From Dirofilaria immitis (lineage: Eukaryota; Nematoda; Chromadorea; Rhabditida; Onchocercidae): a stretch of DNA of 64,000 nt. Both the position numbers and the translations under genes were made by a program. Shown piece after piece: positions 1-14,600 of the stretch; position 1 is the stretch's first letter, and the number at the start of each line of letters is the position of its first letter. The notes beneath the pieces are model-generated. The model was not told the origin of the DNA. It searched no databases and worked only from the letters and a program-made list of their open reading frames with translations. The stretch spans positions 4,076,501-4,140,500 of the forward strand of contig JAKNDB010000107.1 in assembly GCA_024305405.1 (NCBI GenBank). The letters are read 5' to 3'.

Positions 1-1559
1 TTAGACCATTTTTATTCACTTGTCTATTTGTTTACTTATTTATTTTCAAATTCTTCTTCACCATTTCAGTTTCATTTCGCGTCATTTGAATTTTCTTTAT
101 TTACGTACTAATTATGCATATAATTATGATTATATTCTGATTATATAATTATGATTATATTAACTTATAAATGGAAGGATTTTATCCTAATAGTTTTGCT
201 ACCTCTCAAGTTAAACTGTTACGATACCTTAGATATGTTGTAGTTTATATTTACGTACTAATTAATCTATTATTTATTTATTTTCTTATTTATTTTTTCA
301 TATTTGCCAGCTAATGGATGATTTTAAAAAGGCAGCAGATTCTTATTAGTTTTATTATTGTTCTTGTAATGGATGAGAAAAACCTTAAATTATTTGTTTC
401 TCTATTTATTTGCTTTTTCTCTATTTTTATTTATCATTTCAATCCCATTTTTCTTCATTTGAATTATGTTTATATATTTACTTATTTAATTATTTCCCTT
501 TTTATTTTTATGTATTACCGATTAATGAATAATCTTAGGTAATATATTACTGACTAATTTGTTTTACTGTTGTCATTGTAATGGATGAGAAAACTTTAAT
601 ATTGATATGAAAGGAAGAGTAAACAAGCATATTTATGATTTTCCTAATTATGCGTATAATTATGATTATATTAACTTATGAATGGAAGGATTTTATCCTG
701 ATAGTTTTGCTACCTCTCAAGTTAAACTGTTACGATATCTTAGATATGTTGTAATTTTTTTTGAAAGTTAAGAAAAACCATAAACGAAATTTTTTCCTTA
801 TCGAAAGAAGAAGTAATAATTCATCTTTTTGCTTTCAAAGCAGTTATCTTAATTGATTATTTTTTCAAGTCATTTCTCTCTTTTCTTTTGTTTGCGAGAA
901 AAAGTGTGAAATTGATAATAAAGTGACAAAATAAATTACCGTATAAACTATTCGTAACTTTTTACAGTAGTTGTATTTATTTGCTTCTAAATGATTATTT
1001 TATGTCAATAGTAAAGTGAAAAGAAGATACCAAACTTTTGTTATCGGCTATTCTTAGTATTAGAAATTTTTTCATTTTGTTAACATAGCTTGTTTTATTT
1101 CTTTTCTCTGATTTTATCAAAATTTGAAATTAATTATGTTTAATTATTAAAAAATATTATTATATTTATTATTGCTTCCTTTTTTACATTAAATTTGACA
1201 GATTTTGTCAATTTTTTTTATTTTTAAAAATCTAACATTTTGATAATTTCGCATAATATATTTTTCTTCTGCAAAAAAAGTATAAAACTAGTTATTTATC
1301 AAATTCTAAGATAAATTGAGAATTTTAAATTTATCGAAATTTATTTTTAGAAACCTGGCAATGAATAAATTCCTTCATTTTCTAAAATAGTATATTTTCT
1401 TCTTTCTCTTTTTCTTTTTTAAGATTTATATTTTTGAATTATTAATAAAAATTTATAAGCTTATTTTTTTGTTCGATTTTATAATTTCTGTTCGCGTATA
1501 CTCCATCGTTAATTAATTCACCGTTATAAATTAACAACTTTTTTTTTGGATAATCTCAG
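1..1559 (+). other. AT-rich sequence upstream of the first visible RasGAP exon
   Basis: No convincing exon was found on either strand. The only longer open frame (318-542, plus) is low-complexity, rich in F, I, L and Y as expected from random AT-rich DNA, and I do not call it. The stretch is probably a long intron or alternative-promoter region of the RasGAP gene, because the pleckstrin-homology and most C2 sequence expected upstream of the RasGAP domain is missing from the window. It contains a 96-base direct repeat (separate entry). Confidence 0.6.
145..752. repeat. Two-copy direct repeat of about 96 bases
   Basis: The segment 145-241 recurs at 656-752 with only about three substitutions, an offset of about 511 bases. 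Both copies read openly from an ATG for about 25 codons, and the differences inside are mostly synonymous or conservative, but I see no other sign of coding. Shorter matching pieces (for example around 366 and 580) suggest that the whole ~511-base unit is an old tandem duplication of which only this core stayed similar. Confidence 0.7.
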
Positions 1560-1707
1560 AAGAAGTAGCAATGTTGAATAATATATCAACGGATTACACA
1601 CAACCATCATCCTGGTTCGATCGTCGCCATTTTATGCGATCTTTATGTAATATTAAATTTGATAAAAATTGCTTCAAATTACGAAGCATTTTTGGAACAT
1701 ATTATCG
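1560..1707 (+). CDS. Candidate alternative first exon of the RasGAP gene
   Basis: Bases 1560-1707 follow an acceptor-like T-rich run ending CTCAG. They hold an open frame from ATG 1571 and end at a GT donor in the phase needed for exon 2223-2378. The peptide (starting [15 protein letters not shown]) does not resemble a C2 domain, which is what the SynGAP architecture predicts just upstream of exon 2. In C. elegans gap-2 is known to have several alternative 5' ends, so I infer an alternative start. It could also be a chance open frame; a C2-encoding exon outside the window could splice to 2223 equally well. Confidence 0.45.
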
Positions 1708-4700
1708 GTCAGCTTGCTAAATTTTTCTAAATTTCAATTAATTAATTAATTAATTAGTTAATTGGATAATTTAATTTATTTCTTTTTCTTTTTTCTTTTT
1801 CATTCCATTTTAATCGTTTGATTTTTATAAGACAAAATTTTACATTTCGATTTCTGACTTATAAATTCTTTTAAAATTTTTTAATTACATTTTAATGAAA
1901 TGAAAAGATAATTATTAGTTCTAATGTTTGACAAGAAATCTCATTATATTTCGCTCTTTTTTTCTTTCTTTGTCTTTTGAAAATCGATAGCAATTTTCTA
2001 TCAAATTATCAGAATTAATTTAAAATATATCTCTTCTGTACTGAAATTCATATTATTCAGAAGTTTTCTCTTTCTTTCAGCAAAGATTAAAATAAATAAA
2101 TAAGTGTAAAAGTTCTTTCTTTGAAATTTAATAATTTCAGATTCTCGTATATTTTCTCTTTTTTTTGATTTTGATTTAATGGAATAAGAAAGAAAGAGAA
2201 AAAAAACGAATTTATTTTACAGGTATACCGTAACGGTAACATCAGATGGTACGAAATTATCAAATGCAATAAAAGATAAGGGTAATAGTGAGGTAGCTGC
2301 AGTACGTGTTAAGGCCCGTTATCAATCAGTACAAATACTGCCTATGCAAGCATACAGTGATTTATTAACTTTCATCAAGTAATTCATTCTTTTTTTTGCC
2401 TTTAATTAATTAAAGATCACTTGTAACTTGTTTACATCGTTTTAAAAAGATAATTTTATTAATAATTTTGAAGAATTTTGAATAATTTAATTATTAAACG
2501 GAGAATGATCTTTCTCTATTGATGAAAATGATAAATAAAACAGACAAGGCTAAAAATATTGCTCCTATTCAATTTTAATACCTTGATACTAAACTAAACA
2601 ACTATTCCTATTTAATACTAATAATATATCGTTGTTGATTATTATTGAAAACGAATATAAATTAAAATAAGAAAATAATGATTAGAATTAACTAAAATTT
2701 GAAATATGAATTGTGAAAAGAATTCTTTCTTATTTTTATGAAAATTGAATAGTTTTTTATATAAAAACTATAAATTTGAATAATTTTTGAAACAATTTTC
2801 GAAAAGCTTTATTTTAAAAATACGATTATATTTTATTTCTAATTTAATCATTTAAGCATTTCTTATTAAATTTTAGACAATATTATTTATCCTTATGTCG
2901 TATTTTGGAACCAACATTGGGTGTAAAAGCAAAAGAAGATCTAGCAACTGTACTTGTACGTATTATGCATAAGTTACATATGGCCAAACATTTCTTATGC
3001 GATTTAATTATGTCTGAAGTGGATGTTCTTGGTATTATTTCTTTTTCATTTAAACTGTAGTATAATTATTATTTAATTTCCATTTCCAATATTTCATCAT
3101 ATATTTTTAAAATTTAATTTTAATCTATAATTTTCCTTTTTATATTATACATAATTTTATTATTATAAAATTTTTTTGCAGGCATAATTTTTTTAATTTA
3201 ATTTTTTTGTGAAATAGAATTTTAATTTATGGTATTTATTGTTAGCTTTTATTTATCATAACTAATCTAAATTGATAAATAGATTTTATCTGATATGGTT
3301 ATCTTATGATAAATATATTAATTTAACAAACTTCAGAAATTGAAATTTGTTCATTAAATTTTCGATTCAGTACTTAAGCATAAATAAATTTCTAACTTCA
3401 ACAGAAAAATGAGGTAATGTACAATAATAAATAGTTTTATAGTAAAATTCAAGATTTTAATATCTTTGCAGAATACTTTTACAGTATCAAATAGGATATT
3501 TTGAAATTGTAATTTTAAATTTTTGAGCAATGAATTGCAGATAATGAGCATTTAATGTTTCGAGGCAATTCATTAGCAACAAAAGCAATGGAAGCATATA
3601 TGAAATTGGTTGCAAATAACTATCTTCAAGTAAGCTTATCTTTTCAGTCTGTGCATATCATTTTTTTTTAACAGTGATAAAAGAAGAGAGTCATGGATAT
3701 TAAGTAAATATAGTGAATTTATATGAAATGTATAATAATTATCTATATAATATTAGATATATAGTACAAACTTACTGATATTAGATATGTGTTATAATTA
3801 AACGCATACCACTCAATGTGTTAATTATAATTAATGTGATAATATTAGATAGATATACGCGTATTTATATTAGCTTAATAGCTTAATAATATAAACATAT
3901 ATATATAACATAACATTATATTTCATATTTTCAACTTTTAGAATACACTTGGCGAATTTGTGAAAGTAATACAGCAGTCTGATAAGGATTGTGAAGTAGA
4001 TCCACTAAAAATGGCAAATATCAGTGTGATAGCATTGGAGAAGAATCGTCATCAATTGGTAGCAAATGTTAAAATTGCATGGTCTAAAATACTGGCAAGG
4101 TTGAATTTTATTTTTTTTTCATTTTTAATCTTTCTTTTTGTTTTTAGTCCAAATTATTATAAGATTTCAATATCTTTTCCATTTGTCGATTTGTATAAAT
4201 TGAGAGTCTTTTTTAAATTACTTTTGAAAATTTTTTATTATTCATTGTTGTTTATTAAATATGCAAATATTTATTTATAAAATTGTTTCCGAAATATTTC
4301 ATCCAACGATCGTTTTAATATCAGATTAAATAAATAAATAAATCAGATTAAAAAGGAATAAATAAATCAGATTATAAAGTTAAATGAAATTTAAAATAGA
4401 ACATAATATTTTGAAATTTCTATTTCTTTTCTTTTTATTTTTGCATAACCCTAATAAGTTTCCTTATTGCAATAACAAAATGAATTTTCTTTAAAAATTT
4501 GTTTTAAAATATTTCAAAAATTTTTAGGAATAATAAGAAGTTTAATGAAAAACTTAATAAATATATTGTAATAAAAGGAAATATATATGTGCAATGTAAA
4601 TTTAATTTTTCCATTTCAGTACTGAAATATTTCCAACTGAATTGCGTGAAATTTTCGTTACATTACGAAGACGCTTAGAGAAAATTGGTCGACTTGATCT

Positions 4701-7700
4701 TGCTGATACACTGATTTCATCGAGCATTTTTCTTCGATTTCTTTGCCCAGCAATACTCAGTCCCAGTTTGTTCAATTTAGTAAGCAAAGTTTTGAAATTT
4801 TTGCAGATTTTTGATAAAATTTATTTATTCCAAACTATTAGTTTATTATTATTATTGAAATTATTTTAGAGTTCTTTTAAATTGACCAATTTTTAGGGAT
4901 TTTTACTTTTCATGTCTAACTTTGTTTTCACATATTTTTTATTCACTACTTATAACTTTAAAGTTGCTATGAGATAAAAGAATAATTTTTTATTATCAAA
5001 TTTTTATTCTAATTAAATCTTCATTCTTATTATTTATTATTTGAATCGAAATTACCGTTTAATTATTATTTAATTAAATTGTTGAATTTAAAATTATTTC
5101 AATATTCTTATTTTTTACTCTTTCAGATTTCTGAATATCCATCAGGGCATGCAGCACGTAATCTTACATTGATTGCTAAAACATTGCAAACATTAGCGAA
5201 TTTTACAAAATTTGGTGGCAAAGAACACTATATGGATTTTATGAATGAATTTGTGGAACATGAATGGGATAATATGCATCGATATTTGGTGAAAATTTCA
5301 ACTCAATCATCGAACAGTCAAAAAAATTCCAGCGAGAATGATTGGAATACATCGATAGATATTGGCAAAGAAGTATCATTGTTGTATTCTTATTTAGATG
5401 AACTATGGACTTCAGAGGTATTAATCTCTTTTAATTGTTTAATTTTTATACGAATTTATGAAATTTTCATTTCCATTTTTGTTTTAACGTATAACGGCAT
5501 GTTCATTCAAAAAATAACAAATTAACGATATATGAAAATATTTGTGTACGGTAAAAGTTTTAGATTTGCCAAATATTTCTGCGAGATTTGTCCGATATTC
5601 TAAGAAGTAGTTCTTAATGGATAGTTTTATAATTCTTCCTTTTTTAGATTCATGAACAAGCTACTAAATATGATTCACAGATGGCAGAATTACGATTAAT
5701 TTTGGCAAAATTACGTTATATACAAATGAGAAATGATGGTTGTAGAGATTATGATTTATTACCAGTTGAAAGTTCGCCTTCGGATTATGATAATGCAAAT
5801 ATTTCAAGGTGGTTGAATAAACTGTTTGAACTAATTGGACTAATTGAAATATTAATTATATTTCAAATGTTTCTACCATAAAATTTTTATTATGATTATT
5901 ATTATTATTATATATTTTTATTATGATTAATTTCCTTCTTTGATAATGATTTGACTAATTTACTTGACAATAATTATTATTAACGAAAATGATTATTAGA
6001 ATTTTTATTATTTAAATTTAGTTTAATGGTAAATTTCAGATTACACACATGCAATAATAATTCGAAACTTCCATCGCATATTCGTAATACGGTAAGCGAA
6101 TCGCACGTTATGACAACGACAACTCCGGCAACTCATTTAAATACAAACGATGATTATGTATTAGATATAGCCTTATTGAATGATAGTTTGGCGGTAAGAC
6201 AAGCTGGTTTAACCGTACAAAAACATCGCAATGGACACCACCGTAATCAGCGATATTTTAATGAAAATGCATCCTGTGAACGATATAACAAAAGGTCATC
6301 GCTTATTTTATTTTCCTTTTCTTTTTTATATGGATAAAAATAATGACAATACAATATTTTGTTACCATACTATTCTCTCATAATAATTACTGTCGGCAGA
6401 GATTATTATAGGATATAATGAGCTTGTTCTATTTATCATTGGGAGTAAAAATGAGAATACTTTACGGCTCTGATATTGCTGTCTTATTAGTGATTTCGAG
6501 AAACGAGAGAAAGATTACTGTAGGACATGATTCAATCATATTAACTCTACACCATTCATTAGGTTTACGTAGAAAAGAAAAATTCTGACTGAAATTAGAC
6601 AATGTGTTCTACAGTAAGTTGATCTATTATTTTAAAGTCATACTTGAAATTTTGTTCATGAGGAAGATCTGTTATTTGCAGTGTACTTTCATAGACTATC
6701 AATTTTAGAAATCCATATACAACGGTACCAGATATTTCGGCAAGTCGTGAAAGAATTATTGCATTTGATGCTACCAGTAAATCAGTAGTCCCTGAAAATG
6801 ATGCTTTCGTATCATCGAATACTTTACCTGATTATCCAAATGGTGTCACAGGTAGTGTTTATCATCGAGATGAAGATACTGATTCGGATGAAACAACGCA
6901 TGATTCTTCGTTAATACGTCCTCGTCATACACGTCCGCCACGTAAAAATAAACGACGCACTGCAGCATCAGCAGATCGTGAACAAACAGTAATGACATGT
7001 CCAGATGCTATTGTTGCACCTTCATCTAGTGGATATCATAGCCAGAATCATAGTAGCAGGTAATCAAAAGTCCTAATATATTATTCCTTTATCCCTTCTG
7101 AAGTAATTTAGAAGGAAAGAATATATAAGCATTTTTCCATGTATCATGATTTGCTCAATATTTTCGTCTTATATATGTATATATATCTTTCGGAATCAAC
7201 TTTTAGCAAAATTATTTAATCTAGCAATTTTTTTAAGCACGTTTTTAAACAAATTTATTAAATTACACTTTTGCAGTTTGAGTTCATCAAATAGTAGCAG
7301 TCCGGTGGAGCGAACAACAAAACAAAATAATCATCCTACTTATCATCAAACATTGCAGTCGTCTGGTCCCGTATTTAATGTTCATGAATGTATGCCATCA
7401 ACATCTTCCTCATCCGGAAATTTCGATAAACTATTAATTAGTGATGATCGATATTGCGCACGTTCCGCTCCATCGACAATGCATAAAGCTTCCGCACATC
7501 CATCTAATGTTGAAATAGTGGATGGTAGTAATGCTATTTATGATATACCAAAATGTTCATTGCCACGGTTATTATTATTTATTTTTCATAATTAAGATTT
7601 TATTACTTTTTTACTAAACTTTTTCAAACATAAAATAACGGATTTTATAACTTTAAATAACAATATTTTGTTTGGTTAAAAATTTTTATATGAAACCAAG

Positions 7701-9548
7701 TTTTAATATTCTTTTCAAAAATCTCTCACCATTTTCTTTCATTGTCTTTTATAAATTGTAGTAGTATTGACTTTATATTTTTAGAACTAATCCACGTTGC
7801 TCTTCACGTAATATCACATCGATGAATAATGGAACTGTATTAAAGCCAACATTAATTGACATTGATAATGATGACAGTAATGAGATACGATTAATTGTAC
7901 CAGCACGATCTTCTGATCACGGTAATTGTAATAGTAATAAGAAAAAGAATAAGAAGAAAAAGAAGAATGATGATGGTGATGATGATATTGAGAATGGTGA
8001 TAACAATGATGATGATAATATTATAAAAGAATGTGGTACAAAATGGTGCTTAACCGAACAACGTCCAAGGTTTTTTTTTTAACTTTGAATATATCAGTGA
8101 TTAGAATCATTAAAAAGGTGGGTAGTTTCATTTGCTCTAATGCTGTAATGGTCAGAATCATTAGGAAAGCAGTAATTTCATTTTCTGTAATGATCAGGAT
8201 CATTAGGAAAGTAGTAATCTCATTTGCTCGAATGGTCAGAATGATTAAGGGAAGGTAATCCTATTTACTCTAATGGTTAGAATTATTCAAGAAATCAGCA
8301 ATCTCATTTACCGTAATGGTCAAAATAATTAGGAAAGCAGTAATTTCATTTCCTATTTTCCTATATTGGTTAGAATCATTAAAGAGGCAATAATTTCATT
8401 TGCTCCTTTTTATCAGAATTATTAGGAAAGCAATAGTTTCATTTGCTCTAATTATGAGAATCATTAGCAGAAATCTATAGTTTCTCATATAAATATTTAA
8501 TCATTGCTATAATACCGTATCAGTCAAAAGATTTGTGCTTCTTTGAAAAAATGCTACCTTTTATTTCAATTTTACTAAAATTTAAGTATCTATTTGGATA
8601 TTACGAAAGGGTAACAAATTTTCCGCACAAAATTTGATAATATTACTGTATGCTATTTGTTCAAGAACCTTATCTGCGATTTTATTATAATTTTAAAAAT
8701 TTTCTTTCGAAAAGATTTAATATTATTCATTAGTGTTAAATTAATTGGGTTAATGTTCTTTTTTTTTTTTCAGTGGTATGAAGCAATGGCCAGTAAAAGA
8801 GTTGCATACACTTAGCCAACAGGTAGATAGATCATTAACATATTCCGTTAAATTTTAGATTTTCATCTAATTAATAGATGAATTAAATAAAATTTATCCC
8901 AAAATATCTTCTGAATGAATCAAAGTACAATATTCACTTATAAGATTGTGCAAAAATTATAGCACTTTTTCAAACATTAGTTTCACTAAAAGATACAGAA
9001 ATTAAAATGATTCAGAATCTGTGCTCCATTTTAGGAAATAATTGAGCAACAAAAACGTGAAATTAGACGATTAATGAAGGAGAATGAAGAGCTGAAACGA
9101 CGCGTTGCAGCACAGAATCAAACAGTTAATGATTCCAAAAGTATTAAACCTCAAATGGTAATTTTTGCAATTGCCAATAATTTCAAATATTTTTGGCGAA
9201 AGTTTTAAAATAAATGATTTTGATAAAAAAATTATATCAATAAAGTTGATAAAATTTTCATATTAAAAATAATATTTATTATTTATAATATTGTCTATGA
9301 TTAATAGTTTTAGTAATTATTCCGATTTATATTTGCATTATTTCTTTTAATTTATAACAGAATCATAATTTTTCATATCGTTGCAAAAACAAAAAAATAC
9401 TTCCTGTTTCATTTTCTTTTGCTATTTATTATTAATTATTTAGCTTACACCTGATGGTTGTGTATCAGAAGAAAGCTATGATTCGTTAAGTTCAACCAAT
9501 GACCTTCAAATATCATCAAAGAATGCTAAAGCGATTACTCATTGTTAG
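1571..9548 (+). CDS. gap-2: SynGAP/DAB2IP-class Ras GTPase-activating protein (5' partial or alternative start)
   Basis: The product stimulates GTP hydrolysis by Ras at the membrane. Exons read: 1571-1707 (candidate first exon, starting ATG), 2223-2378, 2877-3031, 3541-3629, 3942-4099, 4620-4779, 5127-5417, 5648-5808, 6040-6294, 6709-7059, 7277-7567, 7785-8069, 8774-8822, 9035-9157, 9444-9548 (TAG). They sum to 2766 bases, 921 residues, with every junction in phase. Exon 2 matches the end of the C2 domain ([15 protein letters not shown]). The RasGAP domain follows, with the arginine-finger loop [17 protein letters not shown] and the family signature [12 protein letters not shown]. After the domain come S/T/N/H-rich sequence, a lysine-then-aspartate-rich stretch and a coiled coil ([20 protein letters not shown]), as in SynGAP relatives. 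The family is certain. The gap-2 symbol is by analogy to C. elegans. Unlike the other genes here it has no frameshift. Upstream exons are probably outside the window. Confidence 0.9.
8097..8475. repeat. Degenerate minisatellite, about 8.5 copies of 41-50 bases, in a RasGAP intron
   Basis: The intron after exon 7785-8069 contains repeated copies built on the motif agaatcattaggaaagcag followed by taatttcatttgctctaatg. Copies begin near 8103, 8152, 8193, 8235, 8276, 8319, 8369, 8414 and 8457. Copies differ by substitutions and small indels, so the array is old. The repeats create accidental open frames on both strands (8021-8258), which I do not call as genes. Confidence 0.85.
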
Positions 9549-11632
9549 AAAAATCATACAATTTCTGGCAACATTCGATTTTATTTAAATGAGCCTCATA
9601 TTTTGAATTTCATTTTCTCTCAAATTCAATTTTTCATATATTTTAATTTTCCTTTTTCACTCATAATTCATTTTTTTGCATTATATAGAAGAGAATGATA
9701 TAACCGATTTTAATTAGCCTAATTAGGCCTATATTAATCACTTGATTTGATAATGACCTTTATTATAATTGGCATAATGATATCAGGTTTATAATCAAAT
9801 TTTTGTTAGAAGAAAATGCTTACTGTATTGAAATGTTAATGAAAACTTAAATGGAAACATCTCACGGTGATACGATCCCATATTACATATATATTTGATG
9901 TTCTTTAATAATTTTAATTCCAAAAATTTCTAATACTCATTTCCTTTTAAATTTTTATATTTAAAATAACGATCTAGATGTATATATAATGCTTACTTTT
10001 TCTCTTCCAGTGCTGAAATTGCGATGTATTGATTAATCTTTTATAGTGTTTAATAATTCTGATAATTCATTTCATAGTTTTTCTTTGTCCTATTCTTTCA
10101 TACCAATCTTTTCCGCTTTTATAATATTGTAAATAATTACTTGAGGAAGATAATGTATTAATAATCCATCTCAAATTTCAAAATTAAAGTTTAAAATTAG
10201 GAGAAATCCTGCAGAAATTTTGTCAAAAATTCTACAATGCTGGGTATATGCAGGATGAACTAAATTCATAGAATTTTTCCTCATTATTAGTTTCATCGTC
10301 AAAAATTATTCTTTTTTCTGATTAATTTAATTTCATCACATGCTGAAATAATAATTTCGGAAAAAAACTTTAAATTTTTAAAATTATTGTTATAATTTCT
10401 AAAAAAATTGCTGTAGAAAATAATATTTTATTTTAATATTGAGCTTCATTATTTAATGCATATATGTATACATGATGTTTTTTTCCTCCGTTTCCATTAT
10501 ATTTTCGAAAAAGAATTCACTAATTGTAAATTATCCAATTGAACAACTTATAAAAACGGATTGAATTCCGTTTCCGGTATTGTTAAAATTTCCCGTTGAA
10601 CAATTTATAAAAACGAATTAAAATTATGTTTCTGATGATGTAAGATTCTTCGGGTGAATGATCTACAAAAGGCATGTAAATTAGCATGCCGATGATATCA
10701 AATTTCTTTTAAGTAAAATATTAGTTTCTATTACTGATCTAAAGATGGTTGATTTTTATCAGTTAATACCCAATAATATTATTTTCATTCCATTATGAAT
10801 TCGTAACTTTATCATAGTATGATTTACATTTTATTCAAAATTCGGAATAGTATCATTGATTAATTCCTTTTGCCTACATGCAATTTAATTTTAAATCCGA
10901 AAATTTGAGGAAAGAGAAAAAAGGACAAGTAAAAAAGTTATATAAAAACAAAATTCAAAAATTTTCTAAAGCTTCAACAAGAGGTAAGTGATTAATGTAA
11001 ATAAATAAATGAATGAATAAAAATAAGAATGTTACTAATTATTCTTGCACATGCATCAATCATATATCACAAAAAAAAGAAGAAATAAAAAGAAAGATCG
11101 AAGAAGTAAATATAATTCTTTCATAAAAATAAAATTAAAAACCTTATCAGATATCACAATAAAACCCGAAATCAACAAGTTTAAAAAAAAAAAAAAATTC
11201 GGACCATATTGAACATCTCTTTCTTCCCAGACAATTTAAATAGAATTAATCTGAGATGAGATAATCATATTATTAAAATTACTGTAGCTACTAACTCTTA
11301 AATTATGATAATTATTAATCCAATAGGAATAATAGTCTGATTGATACATGAGAGAAAAAATGAAAGGATTATAGTTGTTAAATTTTTGTTTTGAGTAAAA
11401 TATTTAATATCAATATTACTGTAATTAAGTAATGCTCTATTGAATTAACAATAACAGTACTTTTCTTTTCCACATAATATTATCAAATTTTTTTAAAAAA
11501 AGCTTAAAAAGAAACAATAAAATTTTATATTTAAATAAATATTTCAATATTACCGAAAATAAATTAATAGATACTGAGATAAAGAAAGCATGAAAACGAA
11601 TAATTCAACAGTTATTTACACCGAAATAATTC
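9549..11632. other. Convergent intergenic region between the RasGAP and chromodomain genes
   Basis: This is the tail-to-tail gap between the RasGAP stop and the last possible exon of the minus-strand chromodomain gene. It should hold the 3' untranslated regions of both. I see no clear AATAAA signal close to the RasGAP stop, no RNA gene and no open frame worth calling. It contains a short degenerate tandem repeat near 10.54-10.71 kb and a 12-base palindrome, gcctaattaggc, near 9.72 kb. Confidence 0.6.
10535..10710. repeat. Degenerate tandem repeat, three copies of about 57-60 bases
   Basis: Copies start near 10537 (ttgaacaacttataaaaacg), 10593 (ttgaacaatttataaaaacg) and 10652 (a more diverged version with gtgaatgatctacaaaaggc). 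The first two are close over about 40 bases; the third is weak. Confidence 0.6.
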
Positions 11633-14600
11633 TCATTCTTTTAATTCAGCTTTTTCAATCAATTTCAAAAGTAATCCTCGAGTGATTTGTAAATTCCAGA
11701 GTTGTAATACAATAAGATTGTTCTCTTTACTCATATATTCGCTTGGCAAATACGATAATTTTACGTGTACTCGTGTATCTATAATAGTATATTTTACGTA
11801 TTTTTTACGTTTATATGATTAATATAAGATTATGCTATTACTATTTATAGAGTTAATCTTATCTTTTAAAATCAATATTTTTTATTGAAATATCTATCTT
11901 CATTTTTTATTCTATTCCTCGATATTATTTATATTTTTATCAGAAACAATGAAAATAAAATGATGCAAAAACGTTCTTTGGCTTAGATATCTTTTATGAA
12001 ATGAGAAATATTCAATTCAACATATTCTGAAATACTTTTATATTTAATTAGAATAATTAAATAAAGATATTATTTAAATTTTCTTACCTATTTTATCGTT
12101 ATATCTATATGGAAACCAATAAATACAACTATTCGTATTACGAAGTACACTAAATCAAATTGATTTCATTGTTGTGGTCACCAAAATGAAATCTTCAAAA
12201 AAATATATATTCATCTATTTATTTAAAAGATAAATACTTAAAATGCAATTGAGTTTTATCTAATATTTTAAGTTAGAAAGTTTTGAAATAGAATTTTAAA
12301 ATATTAAAAATATATGTATATGTAAATAATCAATAAAAGGAAAAAAAACAAAAACAATTCATATTTCTCTTAATTTATTAAGTTGAAAAGTAATTAGAAA
12401 ATAGTTAGAGACATATGAGAAAAATAAATTTAGAATAAAGTAAAACATACTGTAAATGCTTACGAAATTGAACAGGTGAATGATGCTCATGAATGCCAAT
12501 ATCCATAATACTTTCAGCTGATGACAAATTAAGTGAATGTATAACTAATACCTAAAATGATATATTCATTTGTTAAGATAATTATCGAAATTTTTTAATA
12601 AAATAATCAATAATAACATATTGTCGTTGATAATCAATATTATCGGCATTTTTAGCATTACTAGTAAACAGTATGATAACATACATGGCTTGCTTGCTTA
12701 AAAGAATGTTCGAAAAATAAAATAGATGCATGCCAATTTTATAGATCAGTAATCAATTTATCGTTAACTATCTTATTATCATTTATGATTAATATCGATT
12801 ATTGAAATAAAAGGATAGAAATAATATAGAGACAATTAATGTATATTGAAATTTATTACATGTGACTTTTGGGATGAAAATGTCGTAGTTGATAATAATT
12901 TGTTTGATAAAACAGTGAGACATATCTAAAATTACTTATAATTAATTGTATCCCCAATAAAAAGAAAATCTTAGTGATAAAAGATCAAAGGTAAATCATA
13001 GATATCATAGATAAGATGAGATATTGCTTTACATATTTTAAGCAAATCGAAAATCGAGGGTATCAAAAGATAAATGAATAATATGAAAATTTATCAGTAT
13101 TAATTAAATCATTTAGTAAAATAAATATTTGAAAAGAGATGAAAAGAAATGTTGTGAAGAATTAAAGCGACGAATACATTTCGATCGATTTGGCCAATAC
13201 GATGTAAACAAATATTTGATATTGGAAATGCGTCACTGCAATATGTAAACTTCGTATTATGTTTCCTCAATAATTCCATCGTCCAGCATTGAATTTTTAA
13301 ATCCAGACGATCCAAATAAATATTTATGGAATTTATAATCTATAAAAATTATTTATATGAATTAGAAAAACAATTCCTATTTATTAAAAAAGATGATTTT
13401 TGAAAATGATATTTAAAATTTAACAATTGCATGAAAACGATCATATATTATCCTGGATGAAATAAAATAGTTATGTAAATTCTTAATATCTGAACATTGA
13501 CATAGGCAAATATAATATCTAAAGATTTTAACATAAGCTAGAGAAATAACTTAGTGATAAACTTACAGAACTAAAAAGGATGGAAATATATAATTGACAT
13601 ATTTATTATAAAATGAGGAGAAAAGAGAATTCAATTAATATGATAATTTAGCATCTATCATAAAAATTTCAAATGTTGAAGAAAAAAAACTATATAAATT
13701 AAACCTTGCAAGTTTGCTCTTGTAAATTATCATTGCGTAATTCTCTGATATGTTTCACTTCAAAACCATTTAAAATTAAATGTGATATCTGAAAAGATAT
13801 TGCTCATATTGCTTTTTATTAATTCTAAAAATTATTATAAAATAAGTCAGTGCTCTTCATTCTTTCTAATATCCAGTGGTAAAGCTTTTTCTTCTTTATT
13901 TTTTTACTCTTATTTTAATAAAAACTTTTGAAATAATTCGTATTTGAAAATTTGGAAGAGTTGCCAAGATATAGTATATTTATGAATCAATTATATCACA
14001 AATAAATACATCTTATTATGAAAATAAATGATTAATTAAACTAAATATCTAATTAAGGATATGAAGATATATTACATATTATAGCATATATTATAAATTG
14101 AAGTTAGATTTATATGATAGTTATAGATTAGATCTATTGTTGCATATATTATAAATTCAAGTTAGATTTATAAAACTATCGTATGATGGTTATTAGATTG
14201 GATCTATTATTGCATACAGCATAATATTATACTCAAGTTAGACAATATTTAAGTAAAAAAAAAGAACTTACTGCTTTCTCATTCCCGTTCAATACATACT
14301 GTCTTAAAGCATGGATTTTTATGCAGCCAATATTAATACCTAAAAAGAGATAATTTTAAGGAAATGTTCAATTCACTTTACCAATAAATTAGTTAACAAA
14401 TTAAAATGGAAAGTTTGCAAAGAATTATTCAAAAGTTATTGCTTATTTTATGAACTATTAAATATTAATAGATGTAATTACTATTATTATTAAATAATAA
14501 CCTAACTAGATAAGCAAACAATCAACGATTTGAGAAATTGATTATCATTTTATCATTCTTTCTTAGTTTTATGTTAATAATACCTTTTCTACTTATTTAA

